From assembly GCA_036924085.1 (NCBI GenBank), contig JAVGWX010000012.1, forward strand, positions 30,354,479 through 30,418,478: a DNA stretch of 64,000 bases, in the 5' to 3' direction. Shown in pieces: positions 44,110 through 55,205 of this stretch. Numbering within the stretch: position 1 is the first letter of the stretch; every line of letters begins with the position of its first letter. Made by a program: the position numbers and the translations under genes. The notes under the pieces are model-generated. The model was given only the letters and a program-made list of their open reading frames with translations. It searched no databases and was not told the DNA's origin. Source of the DNA: Ariolimax columbianus. Lineage: Eukaryota > Mollusca > Gastropoda > Stylommatophora > Arionidae.

Positions 44110-44640
44110 TTTTATGAGCCATTTGTGGTTTGATAGTGTGAACTTAGATATACGTGACTCAATCTTTGAGACAAGCACATGCCCCTCTTGGCACGACCAA
44201 TTAGATAGCTGTCGGGTACACATGAAGCAGAGCAGATGTGAGGGACAGACTCAACTGTCGACTTCTGTGTCTGCTTGCTCAGGCAGTGATAGCAGCGTTC
44301 TGTGAAGAACGGACACCACCTATTGGCATTCTGCAGACAAAACATGTGTTGCATCGGCAGGCCAGTAACAGTAGTTAGAAACAGTATCCTAACCTCTCGT
44401 CTCCTATTTGCTCCTAACAAAGCATAGAACCACCACTGAAGCTGGCCCATAGCAGTACTCTTGGAGTGGTAATATCTGTAACAATTTGTTTTACATGATC
44501 CAATTCCTAACCCAATCCACAACCTTCTTTAGTCACCTTATCAACACGCTTGTAGGTTTACAGCAGTCCTCTTTCATACTCCCTAGTTGCAAATTACTTG
44601 TGTATAATTTTGTTTATATTATCCACTGCATTTTCTTGTG
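44110..44640. other. Unannotated stretch
   Basis: A 136-codon minus frame (44112-44522) shows no recognisable family. Confidence 0.4.
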
Positions 44641-44647
44641 TTTATTC

Positions 44648-44648
<1 letters not shown>

Positions 44649-44705
<57 letters not shown>

Positions 44706-44767
44706 GACAATGTTTTCTTTTAAAATAATCGTTAACATATATAGACCTCATAACTACATATATATAC

Positions 44768-44840
<73 letters not shown>
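44649..44840. repeat. Paired (TA)n microsatellites
   Basis: TA runs at about 44649-44692, continuing into CA (44693-44704), and at about 44779-44838 after a GT run. Both are self-complementary and likely to extrude or fold. Confidence 0.95.
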
Positions 44841-44841
<1 letters not shown>

Positions 44842-45184
44842 GTTCTTTGTAGCTGTATAATTCTATATTGTTATAAAATGTATTAAAAAAAACATGTATT
44901 TATATTTGTGATTATATTATATTATTTATCGTTACTGTTATTGCAGACATGGCAAGCTGTGAAAAACAAACGCATTTTTTGGAGAGAAAAAAATGTTGGT
45001 GTTGTACGTGTTTGATGTTGTGAACAAATGTTTATGCCACATAACCGGTTCTAGTTGTATTTACTGCTTCTTTTGATTGTGAGTGTTTTTGTTAATTTTT
45101 GCAGTTACTATGGCTACTCGTCATCGATATGTGCTTTTATATATTTCATTAGGAAAATATATCCGCCATTATAGTTGTTGATCT

Positions 45185-45280
45185 TGAAGGAACACTGCAC
45201 CAAAGCTTTTATGTGCTCTTGTTTTACATAATGAAGTTGCTAGCCCCCATGTGCAACTCTAGTTAGTCACCTTTTACAAT
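45185..45280 (+). repeat. Interspersed repeat R3, copy 2
   Basis: See 39320-39480. Confidence 0.4.
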
Positions 45281-45381
45281 ATGCAATTTATAGTGATGTG
45301 GTCCTAATCTTTTCTCCCAATTTAGGATTACAGAATCCATTGGGTCAATGGCTACTAGTTGTGTGTTAAAAGTTATGAGCT

Positions 45382-46221
45382 TCTTCTTCTTTTTCTTCGT
45401 ACACTGTCAGACGTCAACTTGAATTTGTTCGAAGAAAGCAGCTGTCATCCTGAGGCTGTCGACACTGCCATAGAGCTTGTCTAGTGTTGACACTGGTGAT
45501 GGCCACATGTGCTTTCTCTGGTCCTCGTATGTCAGGCAATTTTGCAGCAGATGTTCAGCGGTCATTTTCCCTGTACCACAGGTGCATTCATCAGTGCCAC
45601 CTATCTTCAGTTTATTGAATAGATGGTACCTCAGTCTGTTGTGGCCTGTGCGGAGTCTGAAGACCACGACCTGCTCTCTTCTGTTCAGCTGGTAGTAGGC
45701 ATCATTTTTTGTGTAGGCAGTATGTTCTGTTTCCCATTTGGCCATGTATCTGGCCCTAATAAACCTTTTGGACTCTTCGTAGGTCACACTAGAATCTGGT
45801 TGTGGTAGTCTTGCACCTTCTTTTGCCAGTCTGTCTGCCTCCTCGTTGCCTTGGATCTTACAGTGGGATGGAACCCACTGTACCACTACTCTTTTTGGTG
45901 CGGACTGATGGCATAGTTGACAAAGTACTGCTCTTAAATCATTAAGTTCAGTATTTTTCTGGCTTTTTAGTGCTGTAACCCCAGCCAGGGCATCTGTAAA
46001 CAGGACTATCTGGCTTTCATTGCTTTCGCCTGTCAGCATTGGTTTTACTGCAGCCTTCAGTGCCTCTGCCTCCGCTCTGAAATTGCTTGAGAATTTTTCA
46101 GTTGCTACTTACTGACATTGTTATTTTTCTACCATTTGGTAGGCTCAGGAATACCCCTGCCCCTCCATTCTGTGTTGTGTTTGTTACAAAACCGTCGGTG
46201 TATGCTTGGGTCCAGTCCATG
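45382..46221 (-). mobile_element. 5'-truncated RNase H-type LINE insertion with perfect TSD
   Basis: A 14-bp direct repeat AAAAGTTATGAGCT at 45368-45381 and 46222-46235 brackets the insert. On the minus strand it begins inside the RNase H domain (WTQAYTDGFVTNTTQNGGAG) and runs to the natural 3' end (EQIQVDV stop, TGTACGAAGAA and (GAA)n). The frame is open for 210 codons (45407-46039): LFTDALAGVTALKSQKNTE, VQWVPSHCKIQGNEEADRLA (RNase H C-terminal part), then YQLNRREQVVVFRLRTGHNR and CTCGTGKMTAEHLLQNC. One frameshift lies near 46040-46100. Very similar to the 3' part of 56903-60571. Confidence 0.95.
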
Positions 46222-46239
46222 AAAAGTTATGAGCTAATA

Positions 46240-47870
46240 ACCCTTATTACCGATGAACCTGTAACTATGGGTTATGGTTGCAGTAACCACTCTGTCCAGT
46301 TTCATTATCTGATCTGTCCAGTTATAACTGCTCTGTTATGGCTGGTTTGCTACTATGTCCAGTTGCAAAAACTCCTGTCATGTTGCATTAGTTACTATAT
46401 GCGGTTGAGTAACTGCTAGATTTGGTCGCAGTAACTGTTCTTTAGGGTTGCGGTTACAGCTGTGTCAAATTACAGTAACTCTTACAGTTGCAGTAATCTC
46501 TTTTCCAGTCTCAGCAACTGTCAGATCCAATAATATTAATCACCTGTCCCATTTCATTTACCACTTTACTGGTTGCAGTAACTGGCACATCTGGTTGCAT
46601 TTACCACATATGGTTGCAGTAAATGGCATTTGTAGTTGTATTTACCACTCTACTGGCTGCAATAACTGGCACATCTAGTTACATTTACTGGCTGCAGTAA
46701 CTAGCACATCTTGTTGCATTTACCACATATGGTTGCAGTAACTGGCACATCTAGTTACATTCACCACTCTACTTGCTGCAGTAACTGGCACATCTGGCTA
46801 CATCCACCACTCTACTTGCTGCAGTAACTGGCACATCTAGTTACATTCACCACTCTACTTGCTGCAGTAACTGGCACATCTAGTTACATTCACCACTCTA
46901 CTTGCTGCAGTAACTGGCACATCTAGTTACATTCACCACTCTACTTGCTGCAGTAACTGGCACATCTGGTTACATTCACCACTCTACTTGCTGCAGTAAC
47001 TGGCACATCTAGTTACATTCACCACTCTACTTGCTGCAGTAACTGGCACATCTGGTTACATTCACCACTCTACTTGCTGCAGTAACTGGCACATCTGGTT
47101 ACATGTATCACTACTGCTTTCGGGACGGCGTGGTCTAGTGACACGGCTCACAACCAGAAGGTGCTGGGTTCGATCCCCATCACAGCACCAGCCGTTACCC
47201 CGGGGAAGTAAACCCTTAGAAAATGCAGGAGGAAGCAGACCCTTTCATAAAATGCATGCTGAAGTCGGATGCACTGGGCCGATAGGCGCAAAATAAAAAC
47301 CACAGTGCAACGCACACCCACCTTGGGGAATAGAGAAATAAGGCGAACACAACTCCTCCCCCCCCAAAAAAAAACAACAACTCTACTGCTTGCAGTAATT
47401 GGCACATCTGGTTACATTTACCACTTTACTGGTTGCAGTAATTGGCACATCGGGTTATAGTAATCTCCTGTCCTGTTGCATTTACCACTCTACTGGTTGT
47501 AGTAACTGGCACATCTGGCTGCATTTAGCACTCTACTGGTTGCAGTAATTGGCACATCCGGTTATAGTAATCTCCTGTCCTGTTGTATTTATCACGCTAC
47601 TTGTTGCAGTAACTGGTACATCCGGCTGCATTAACTGGCACATCCGGCTGCATTTATCACTCTACTGGTTGCAGTAATTGGCACATCCGGCTGCATTTAT
47701 CACTCTACTGGTTGCAGTAACTGGTACATCCGGCTGCATTAACTGGCACATCCGGCTGCATTTATCACTCTACTGGTTGCAGTAATTGGCACATCCGGCT
47801 GCATTTACCACTCTTGTGGTTGCAGTAATGATCCTGTCCAGTTGCATTAACTGGCATATCTTGTTGCAAT
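46240..47870. repeat. 43-bp satellite array, interrupted by a SINE
   Basis: Units such as GCAGTAACTGGCACATCTGG TTACATTCACCACTCTACTTGCT at 43 bp are highly regular between 46720 and 47110. To the left (46240-46700) and right of the SINE (47383-47870) they grade into older, diverged versions. Confidence 0.93.
47120..47382 (+). mobile_element. SINE family A inserted in the 43-bp array
   Basis: TSD CTACTGCTT at 47111-47119 and 47383-47391, itself part of the array unit. Head: GGCGTGGTCTAGTGACACGG (A box with a small deletion) and B box GGGTTCGATCCCCATC. Core TGCTGAAGTCGGATG at 47257-47271. C/A-rich tail. Confidence 0.93.
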
Positions 47871-48084
47871 CAAGTTCCAGCCAGGTTGCATTTAACACTC
47901 TTACAGTTGCAGTAACCACCATATCCAACTGGGGTAACTGATAAACCTAGTTCCAGTAACCCCTGTCAGGTTGCAGTAATTCCATCACTGACGATTTGTA
48001 CATACTTGGCATCTCTAGTATTTCATTCCTTTCACTGAGTCAAATAATTTCGGTTTGTAGATGGGTATATTCCAGCCCTTCTAC

Positions 48085-48355
48085 TAGTCTCTATGGAAGT
48101 CTTGGCTTCTGTCAACTCTAGAATATATTGAAGGTTTGGCTTCTGTCAGATCTAGTAAATGTAGAAGATTTGGCTTCTGTCAGATTTAGGATATATAGAA
48201 GATTTGGCTTCTGTCAGACCTAGTATAAATAGAAGATTTGGCTTCTGTCAGAGATAGCATATATAGATGATTTGGCTTCTGTTACATCTAGTATATATAG
48301 AAGACTTGGCTTGTATCAAATCTAGTATATATATATAGAAGACTTGGTTTCTGTA
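48085..48355. repeat. Degenerate tandem repeat (about 34-40 bp)
   Basis: Repeated AGAAGATTTGGCTTCTGTCA and GATCTAGTATATAT phrases. Confidence 0.8.
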
Positions 48356-48489
48356 AGTGTATTCTATTATAGTTTTTAGTCAACGTCAAAACTTTATTGT
48401 ACAAAAGTACATATTTGTGACTATAGATATAGATATAGAGACTTCATTATACTAGGTCTTAGCTTATTTTTTATTTATGAGTTCCCTTT

Positions 48490-48630
48490 TTTTGCTGCCT
48501 TTCCTTACTTAATGGTAAATTAGATACCCATTTACAGCTGGGTTGACTGGAGCTTGTTGATAATGGGATCGAACCTGGTACTTTGCCCTGAGAAGCGAGA
48601 GCTTAATCACTTCGCTGATACACTTCTTTG
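48490..48630 (-). mobile_element. tRNA-derived SINE, family D (minus)
   Basis: The minus strand begins CAGCGAAGTGATTAAGCTCT (A-box like), then CCAGGTTCGATCCCATTATC (B box) and a body ending CATTAAGTAAGGAAAGGCAG. A weaker copy is at 7535-7660. Confidence 0.6.
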
Positions 48631-48899
48631 TGTGGGTATCTCACATTTACAAGTGCTTATTTTTTTCAACAAGGACAACTTGCGAGGAAAGTACAGAGAA
48701 GCCTTGATGTCATGTTTTAATTTTCACAATATTTCTTTGCTGTTTTTTGTTGTTGTCTTCTTGGAACTACTATAGATCTCCTATAATCAGAACATATCCT
48801 TTCTGTTTTTGTTGTGTATACATTATGAGAATGGGCACTTGTGTGGCACAAGTATACTGTATGCACGCAAGCCATCAACACTTTAGATTCATCCGATGA

Positions 48900-49135
48900 A
48901 GGCATGGGCTAGTGGTTAAGTGACACAGCTCACAATCTGAAGGTGCTGGGTTCGATCCCCATCACAGCACCGGCCGTTATCCCGGGAAAGCAAACCCTTA
49001 GAAAATGCAGGAGGAACCAGACCCTTACATAAAATACATGGCAAAGTCAGATGCACTGGGCTGACATGAGCAAAATAAAAACCGTAGTGCAACGCTCACC
49101 GCCTTGGGGAATAAAGAAATCAGGTGAGCGCAAAA
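48900..49135 (+). mobile_element. SINE family A (plus copy)
   Basis: Head GGGCTAGTGGTTAAGTGACA and B box GGGTTCGATCCCCATC, body GCAAACCCTTAGAAAATGCA, GGGGAATAAAGAAATCAGG, and an A-rich tail. The core is diverged (GGCAAAGTCAGATGC). No clear TSD. Confidence 0.88.
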
Positions 49136-49139
49136 CAAA

Positions 49140-49975
49140 AAAATACATGCACCCCGATCCTGCGCCAGTGCGGACCTAGGTTTTTTTATCAAGCCATTCA
49201 GCAACTGCTTAGTTCGGTGACCCTGTGGGCGTGTATAAATATAAGCCACCAAATCGTTTGTTCTGCGAGTCCAGCTATCATGCGTACTCCATTTTGAGCC
49301 CAGTGATGTTTGCACAATAATGTGGCTTCCATGACGTCCCATCCCAAAACAGAGTTTGATGTTGAATTTCCTCATTTTGGATTATAACGTTTCAAGCATG
49401 TCATAAAAGGTGACTAAAATTAGCTGTGCATGGGGCTAGCAACATTGTTTAACAAACTTTGCTGTTGTAATCAGCCACTGCAACTGATCGAATTCAAGCT
49501 TCCTGTAAAAGGACCAGCTGCATTTGTGATCTATACCTGTAGACACTTTCTTTAAAAAGTGACTGGCCGCAGTAGTGGCATATGCTTCTCCTGGACCATA
49601 AAGGTGAATGATAATGAAGAGGAGGAGCATATAGTGGTCATCCCTGACCTTCTTGCTCATCATGTTTTTTTATTATGTGGATCTGAGAAGTCCAGTTCTC
49701 TAGATAAGGATTGCTGTGGTTGAGAGTTCAACATGGCACCCAAATAGTTTGTGTGGTTTGTCTGTGTGGGCCAGTCATCACTATGCAATTGTCTGAGCAT
49801 GTGTCTTGTAGGATAGGTTCAGCTGTTTGTGCTGTCTGTCTGCAGATACACCAAATAATTGGGCCAGTTTTAGTCTGTGGAAGTGGCTATTCAATCTGTT
49901 AAGTCAAGAATAGCATCACTGCCTCACAGAGAGCATGCCGTAAGAGACGGCTAACTGTGTAACTAACCATAACAT
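49140..49975. other. Unannotated stretch
   Basis: No gene supported. The inverse R3-like phrase GCATGGGGCTAGCAAC occurs near 49427. Confidence 0.4.
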
Positions 49976-49977
49976 CA

Positions 49978-50100
49978 GCCATGGCAAGGTGGTTTGTTAA
50001 GAGCAACTTAGATGGCGCCTAACAGGCTGCGGGTCTTCTTTCACTAGTGTTTGATTAATTTGGACTGGCACATCGGTTAACCACCCTCTGCAGCACTTGT
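49978..50100 (+). mobile_element. SINE family S1 fragment (plus)
   Basis: AGGTGGTTTGTTAAGAGCAA, TAGATGGCGCCTAACAGGCT, then GGTTAACCACCCTC match 6668-6785. Head and tail absent. Confidence 0.65.
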
Positions 50101-50224
50101 GCCAACGCAGCAGAGTAATAAGCTGCTCGAGCCTAGCCCGCTAAGCAGGAAATCCTCCTCCCGGCTACATCCAACTCACGCCAGAGCTGGGACCTGCACA
50201 GGCGCATCTGCCCATGTAGAAGTA

Positions 50225-50760
50225 CAGATCGTCTATGTCATGTTCTAATGTGGAACTGGATTATGTGCTCTGATTGATCAAGGCAGTGATAGTTACAGTA
50301 TCTCTCATTTGGTTGACTTTCCTTATGGCTTGGATAAGGGTCGTCTTGCCCTGGATAGTGATTGTTTGTACTGCTATTGTGTTGCTCCCTCTTGCCACTC
50401 TGTGGTTTTCTGGTATGCCACATTGTAATAGTATCCACTACTCCACTTTTGGCTTTTAGTTCACCTAAGGCTTTCCTCAAGTTCTGACAGTTTATCACGC
50501 CTGAAGAACTGACATTGCATCTGTGAAGGGATACAACCTGCTGATATTGGCTTGTTGTGTTGTTTATTATTTGTGCAGCAAGACTTCATGCCAGTGCATC
50601 AGCCGTGTAGTTTGAACAGTATTTTCTAGTAAATTAGTTTTCTTCATCTGGGTAGGCAACATAATTTCCTGCGCCTCCATTCTTCACTGCTCTGGTTGCT
50701 GTATCAGTATATACCTGAATCTCTGCTTTGATTCTACGGCCCCTGAACTTGACTTTCTCT
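50225..50760 (-). mobile_element. Decayed LINE RNase H fragment
   Basis: The minus strand near 50720-50640 reads YTDTATRAVKNGGAGNYVAY (cf. YTDGSA...NGGAG at the RNase H start). Farther down come LRKALGELKAKSGVVDTI and TLIQAIRKVNQMRDTVTITA. Several stops. The second segment also occurs at 61625-61670 (TLIQVIRKVDQMRD), so both belong to one LINE family. Confidence 0.6.
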
Positions 50761-51540
50761 GTAGAACATTAGTGTGTTGTAGGAGTTTCTCTAGCAACAT
50801 GTATCACATTTTAAGGTTGCTAACTAGCACCATGCACAATACACTTAGACATCACATCACAGTTGTCCTATTCTATCCTTCCAAGGAACAGCTAATTTGA
50901 TCAAACTATAATTATTTTGAATCTAATTCTGCCAGATTGGCTTCTATTTTTCCCTGCTGAAGTCTTTCTTGTTGGAACATACTGTATCAAATGACTTAGC
51001 AAGAACTATTTTTATTATATTCTGTTTTCTTTATAAAATATACTTGTTGGTGTGCCCTTAGGAAGGCTGCCTGTGTTACATTCTCATTAGCCATTCACAT
51101 CACTAGTCTGTGAGTACAGAGCAGGAGTTTGTTCCATCAGTATCCACACACTTTGCATTTACTGATAGAAAATGAGCACCTATGGGTATGGCTAGAATAC
51201 AGTGACATCGACTCAAGAACAGAAGAGAAGAGAACAGAATTAGTCAATTTGCATACTCTCATTAGTCCTTCACATTCACATTATTTCTGCTTATCTGTCC
51301 ATATTATTCTTAAACATTATTTTGTTAAACCACATTGTTATAACTTCCAGACATCTTCCTTGTTTGGTTTTGACTGTTCATAATTCACTTCAGTATGAAG
51401 AAGGTTGCCTCTATATCACACTGATGAACTCTCAGCGCATATTACTGATAACATATACAAGCATTTCTTGATTGACAATGGTACATGGTCTTGTATTTTG
51501 TTTCTTAAAATCATTTATATCGCTTATATTATAAATATTT
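50761..51540. other. Unannotated stretch
   Basis: No supported feature. Confidence 0.4.
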
Positions 51541-51546
51541 TAATTT

Positions 51547-52150
51547 GTGTTTTTACATAAGCAGCTTTTTTACATGACCACTTCCTCTTGCATGATCACT
51601 CAACCTTATATGCCTTCTGTCCCTTACATCGCCTCTCCTTACATGACCACCTCCTCTTACATGACCACTCACCCTTACATTGCCTCTCCTTACATGACCA
51701 CTTCCCCTTGCATGATCACTCAACCTTATATGCCTTCTGTCCCTTACATCACCTCTCCTTACATGACCACTCACCCTTACATGGCCTCTCCTTACATGAC
51801 CACTTCCTCTTGCATGACCACTCACCCTTACATGACCACTCAACCTTATATGCCTTCTGTCCCTTACATCACCTCTCCTTACATGACCACTTCCTCTTGC
51901 ATGACCACTCACCCTTACATTGCCTCTCCTTACATGACCACTTCCTCTTGCATGACCACTCACCCTTACATTGCCTCTCCTTACATGACCACTTCCCCTT
52001 GCATGATCACTCAACCTTATATGCCTTCTGTCCCTTACATCGCCTCTCCTTACATGACCACTATTTCTTGCATGACCACTTCCTCTTTATTGACCACTCA
52101 CCCTTACATGGTCTCTCCTTACATAACCACTTCCTTTCATATATGTCACT
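51547..52150. repeat. Hierarchical TTACATGACCAC satellite
   Basis: Short units (CTTACATGACCACTTCCTCT, TGCATGACCACTCACC, TTACATTGCCTCTCC, CCTTATATGCCTTCTGTCCC) are combined in blocks that recur in different orders. This gives a higher-order structure. A 212-codon + frame (MTT, SPYMTTS, THPYIASP) and open frames elsewhere are repeat-driven. Confidence 0.92.
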
Positions 52151-52756
52151 CGTATGATTCAACCCAGACAAGAAAACCTTCCTAAGGGCTCTCATGAACG
52201 CTTTCTAAAGATTTCTAAATGTCAAGCCAGGTAAAAATACTTTTTTGGGCTCTTTATAATTCAATCATATGATGTGGTATTCCAGTCTTCCTCTGGGTTA
52301 AAAAAAAATCAATCCCCTAGAATGATTACGGTATATGGCAAATTAAAGATGTATGATTGAGTAAATTTTTCAAATATTTTTTGGCCTAGAACATTGACAA
52401 AATAGGTCACAATCTGTTTTCATAATTGAATATTGCTTTAATTATACAACCATTCTTTAATTTCTAGAAACATAACCCTAAATATGTTACAGGAATAACA
52501 AAAATGACTTCTTTTTCTTGGAATAAGCAGCAGAATAACACTAGAAACATAGGCCTGATTCATTTTCTTGTATTTGTCTGTGATATATTTTGAATTTTGT
52601 TTTCTGCTCTGCACATTTGACATTATTGCAATGACAGTATGTTTGCTTATTGATCTTCTTGCTTGTTTTGTGTTTACTTGTAAACAGACAACAGTGTCTT
52701 CTAGTCATTAAACATGCAAGTATTTGATCATTATTGCTGTGTTTATGTATTTTATG
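52151..52756. other. Unannotated stretch
   Basis: AT-rich; no supported feature. Confidence 0.4.
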
Positions 52757-52768
52757 AGATGGGTAGAT

Positions 52769-53122
52769 TTCTTCTTCTTCGTTCGTTCTCAATCTCACAC
52801 TACCAAACCTTGACAGGGTAAGTAGCAGAATGTAGTCCAGAGAATGGAATGTGTTGTTTTGTAGTTTACAGCTTGGCTGCGATATTTGCACCTTTTGGTC
52901 CAACACATCCGACTTCAGCAAGCATTTTTTTAGTACCGGGTTAGCATTCCCTCTTCGAACCCTTCTCCTTAGCCAGTCTTTCCTGCTGCAGCCTGTTATC
53001 CAGGATCACCACGTGGAGGTGTAGAAGGGTCTTGGCAGCTATGGTTCGCTGGCCCTGACGCTAGCAGTCAACTATGGGTCGCTGACCACTGCAGCTCATG
53101 CGCTGTTCAGCATCTTGATCCC
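52769..53122 (-). mobile_element. SINE family B, full-length copy with TSD
   Basis: TSD AGATGGGTAGAT at 52757-52768 and 53123-53134. 354 bp, the same length as the copy at 19580-19933. Minus strand: GGGATCAAGATGCTGAACAG ... GTTCGAAGAGGG ... GAGAACGAACGAAGAAGAAG. The 3' end ACGAAGAAGAAG is shared with the RNase H-type LINE 3' end. Confidence 0.94.
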
Positions 53123-53204
53123 AGATGGGTAGATATGAAACGATCGATATCCTCCTACAAGGGAATCAAGACTCACATCAGAGCCAAGTAAAATAAATAA
53201 ATCA

Positions 53205-53515
53205 TTGAGATCAAGATGCTCAGCTGACTGCTAGCATCAGGGCCAGCGGCCAAGACCCTTCTACAGCTCCTCGTGGTGATCCTGGATAACAGGCTGCAAC
53301 AGAGCAGACTGGCTAAGGAGAAGGGTTCGAAGAGAGAAGGCTAACCCGATACCTAAAAATGCCTGCTGAAGTCGGATGTGTCAAACCAAACGGTGCAAAT
53401 ATCGCAGTCAAACTGTAAACTATGATACAATGCATTCCATTCTTCAGACCACATTACTTACAAAATTCTTTTCAGGACTTGGTAGCAGGAGTTTGAGAAC
53501 TAACGTCAAAGAAGA
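53205..53515 (+). mobile_element. SINE family B (plus copy), head-to-head with its neighbour
   Basis: Begins GAGATCAAGATGCTCAGCTG, contains the 15-bp core TGCTGAAGTCGGATG (53364-53378) and ends GTTTGAGAACTAACGTCAAA GAAGAA. About 45 bp near the 5' end is deleted relative to the full copies. Opposite orientation to 52769-53122, with about 80 bp between them. Confidence 0.88.
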
Positions 53516-53779
53516 ATTAAAATGATAAGGAACATCATGTGACACTCTTTCCAGAACAGTCTCAGTTACAGCAGTGTTGAGCAATTCGACCCACATCATA
53601 CAAGAACATCATGAAACTATCAGCAATAATTTGATACCATTTTCCTCCTGGTCTCCCTCTTCCACCATCTGCCTTTCTAGACTACTGTATTTTCATATTA
53701 CCAAATAATCTTTTTCCTCGTAATGTTGTCTATAAGTTGCTTTTTGTAAATATGTACTCGGTTGCTGCAGAATTTCTCT

Positions 53780-53950
53780 ATCGGTTAAAATGTCTTCAAC
53801 GGCGACAAAAACAATTCATTGGACAGCCTATCTGAAGCACTCATAAATACCAGCTACAATTTCACCAGTGAATTCTATCGCACTATAAGGTACATGGAAA
53901 TGAGGAGGCAGATAGACTAGCCAAAGAGGCAGGAATCACTTCATTTTGAG
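53780..53950 (+). mobile_element. LINE RNase H fragment, partial duplicate
   Basis: Frame-shifted match to the segment at 54200-54370: VKMSSTATKTIHW, then AGGTACATGGAAATGAGG and AGACTAGCCAAAGAGGCAGGA (RLAKEAG). Suggests a duplicated RNase H stretch. Confidence 0.55.
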
Positions 53951-54059
53951 ATCCTTTTTTTTTGTACAATTATTTTGTTGAATGTCTATGTTTTGCAACA
54001 TATAAATATGTTGCTCCAGAAAATACACGTCCTGACCAATTAGATCTTCGTCTTCTTGC

Positions 54060-54435
54060 TTGTGCCCTGCCTTACACTATGGAGAGGAAATCAAAAGTGG
54101 CTACTGGAAAATTCTCGGAGCTGAGGCACTAGGAACAGCTCCGATAGCCATTGTGGAAAACCAAGACTGTGTCAGAGAAACGATAGTTCTCCTTAAAGAT
54201 TCCCTATCGGTTGTAATGGTCTTCAACAACCATAAAAACAATGAATTGGACAGCCAGTCTGAGGCACTCATGAATACCAGGCTACAATTGTACCTGTGAG
54301 TTCCTTCGCACTGTAAGGTACATGGAAATGTGGAAGTAGATAGACTAGCCAAAGAGGCAGGAAGCAAAACCCAAACTGAAGACAAGGCTACATATAAGGA
54401 AATGAAGACATTGATCAAAATAAAATTTAAAAAAA
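54060..54435 (+). mobile_element. LINE RNase H domain, left of a tandem array
   Basis: ILLKDSLSVV-like and NNELDSQSEALMNTRLQL-like coding. Then HCKVHGNVEVDRLAKEAGS (the conserved PSHCGIxGNExADxLAKEG motif of LINE RNase H) and ATYKEMKTLIKIKF. The frame then enters the 60-bp array. A frameshift separates the first and second parts near 54298. Confidence 0.75.
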
Positions 54436-54439
54436 ATAT

Positions 54440-55205
54440 ATCCAGAATTTGATATAGCAGTAGCATGCTACTTTCCTTGCCAAGAAGGGGCAGATTGATA
54501 ATATGAATTTGGTATAGCAGGAGCATGCTACTTTCCTTGCCAAGAAGGGACAGATTGATAATATTTGATATAGCAGGAGCATACTACTTTCCTTGCCAAG
54601 AAGGGACCGATTGATAATATGAATTTGATATAGCAGGAGCATGCTACTTTCCTTGCCAAGAAGGGACCGATTGATAATATGAATTTGATATAGCAGGAGC
54701 ATGCTACTTTCCTTGCCAAGAAGGGACAGATTGATAATATGAATTTGATATAGCAGGAGCATGCTACTTTCCTTGCCAAGAAGGGACAGATTGATAATAT
54801 GAATTTGATATAGCAGTAGCATGCTACTTTCCTTGCCAAGAAGGGACAGATTGATAATATGAATTTGATATAGCAGGAGCATGCTACTTTCCTTGCCAAG
54901 AAGGGACAGATTGATAATATGAATTTGATATAGCAGGAGCATGCTACTTTCCTTGCCAAGAAGGGACCGATTGATAATATTTGATATAGCAGGAGCATAC
55001 TACTTTCCTTGCCAAGAAGGGACCGATTGATAATATGAATTTGATATAGCAGGAGCATGCTACTTTCCTTGCCAAGAAGGGACCGATTGATAATATTTGA
55101 TATAGCAGGAGCATGCTACTTTCCTTGCCAAGAAGGGACCGATTGATAATATTTGATATAGCAGGAGCATGCTACTTTCCTTGCCAAGAAGGGGCAGATT
55201 GATAA
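54440..55205 (+). repeat. 60-bp minisatellite inside LINE RNase H region
   Basis: About thirteen copies of a 60-bp unit AATTTGATATAGCAGGAGCA TGCTACTTTCCTTGCCAAGA AGGGACAGATTGATAATATG. A few units lack 5-6 bp (GAATTT). In the frame that leaves the array the unit reads LLSLPRRDRLIIF, the YhqLpRRdQviiFRL motif that follows RNase H in this LINE type. Confidence 0.96.

Noticed and set aside
44112..44522. 136-residue minus ORF
   Set aside because: No recognisable domain, unusual composition and no gene context; length is within chance expectation for this much sequence.
49025..49375. 116-residue minus ORF containing LISLFPKA and LFCSCQPSAS
   Set aside because: Its C-terminal part is antisense of a family A SINE; the same peptide recurs at other SINE copies.
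51547..52185. 212-residue YMTTSSCMTTHPYIASP ORF
   Set aside because: Hierarchical satellite open in several frames; no domain, promoter or splice support.
54427..55058. Minus-strand MLLLYQIHIINLSLLGKESS-type ORFs suggesting a membrane protein
   Set aside because: Antisense frame of the 60-bp LINE-derived array.
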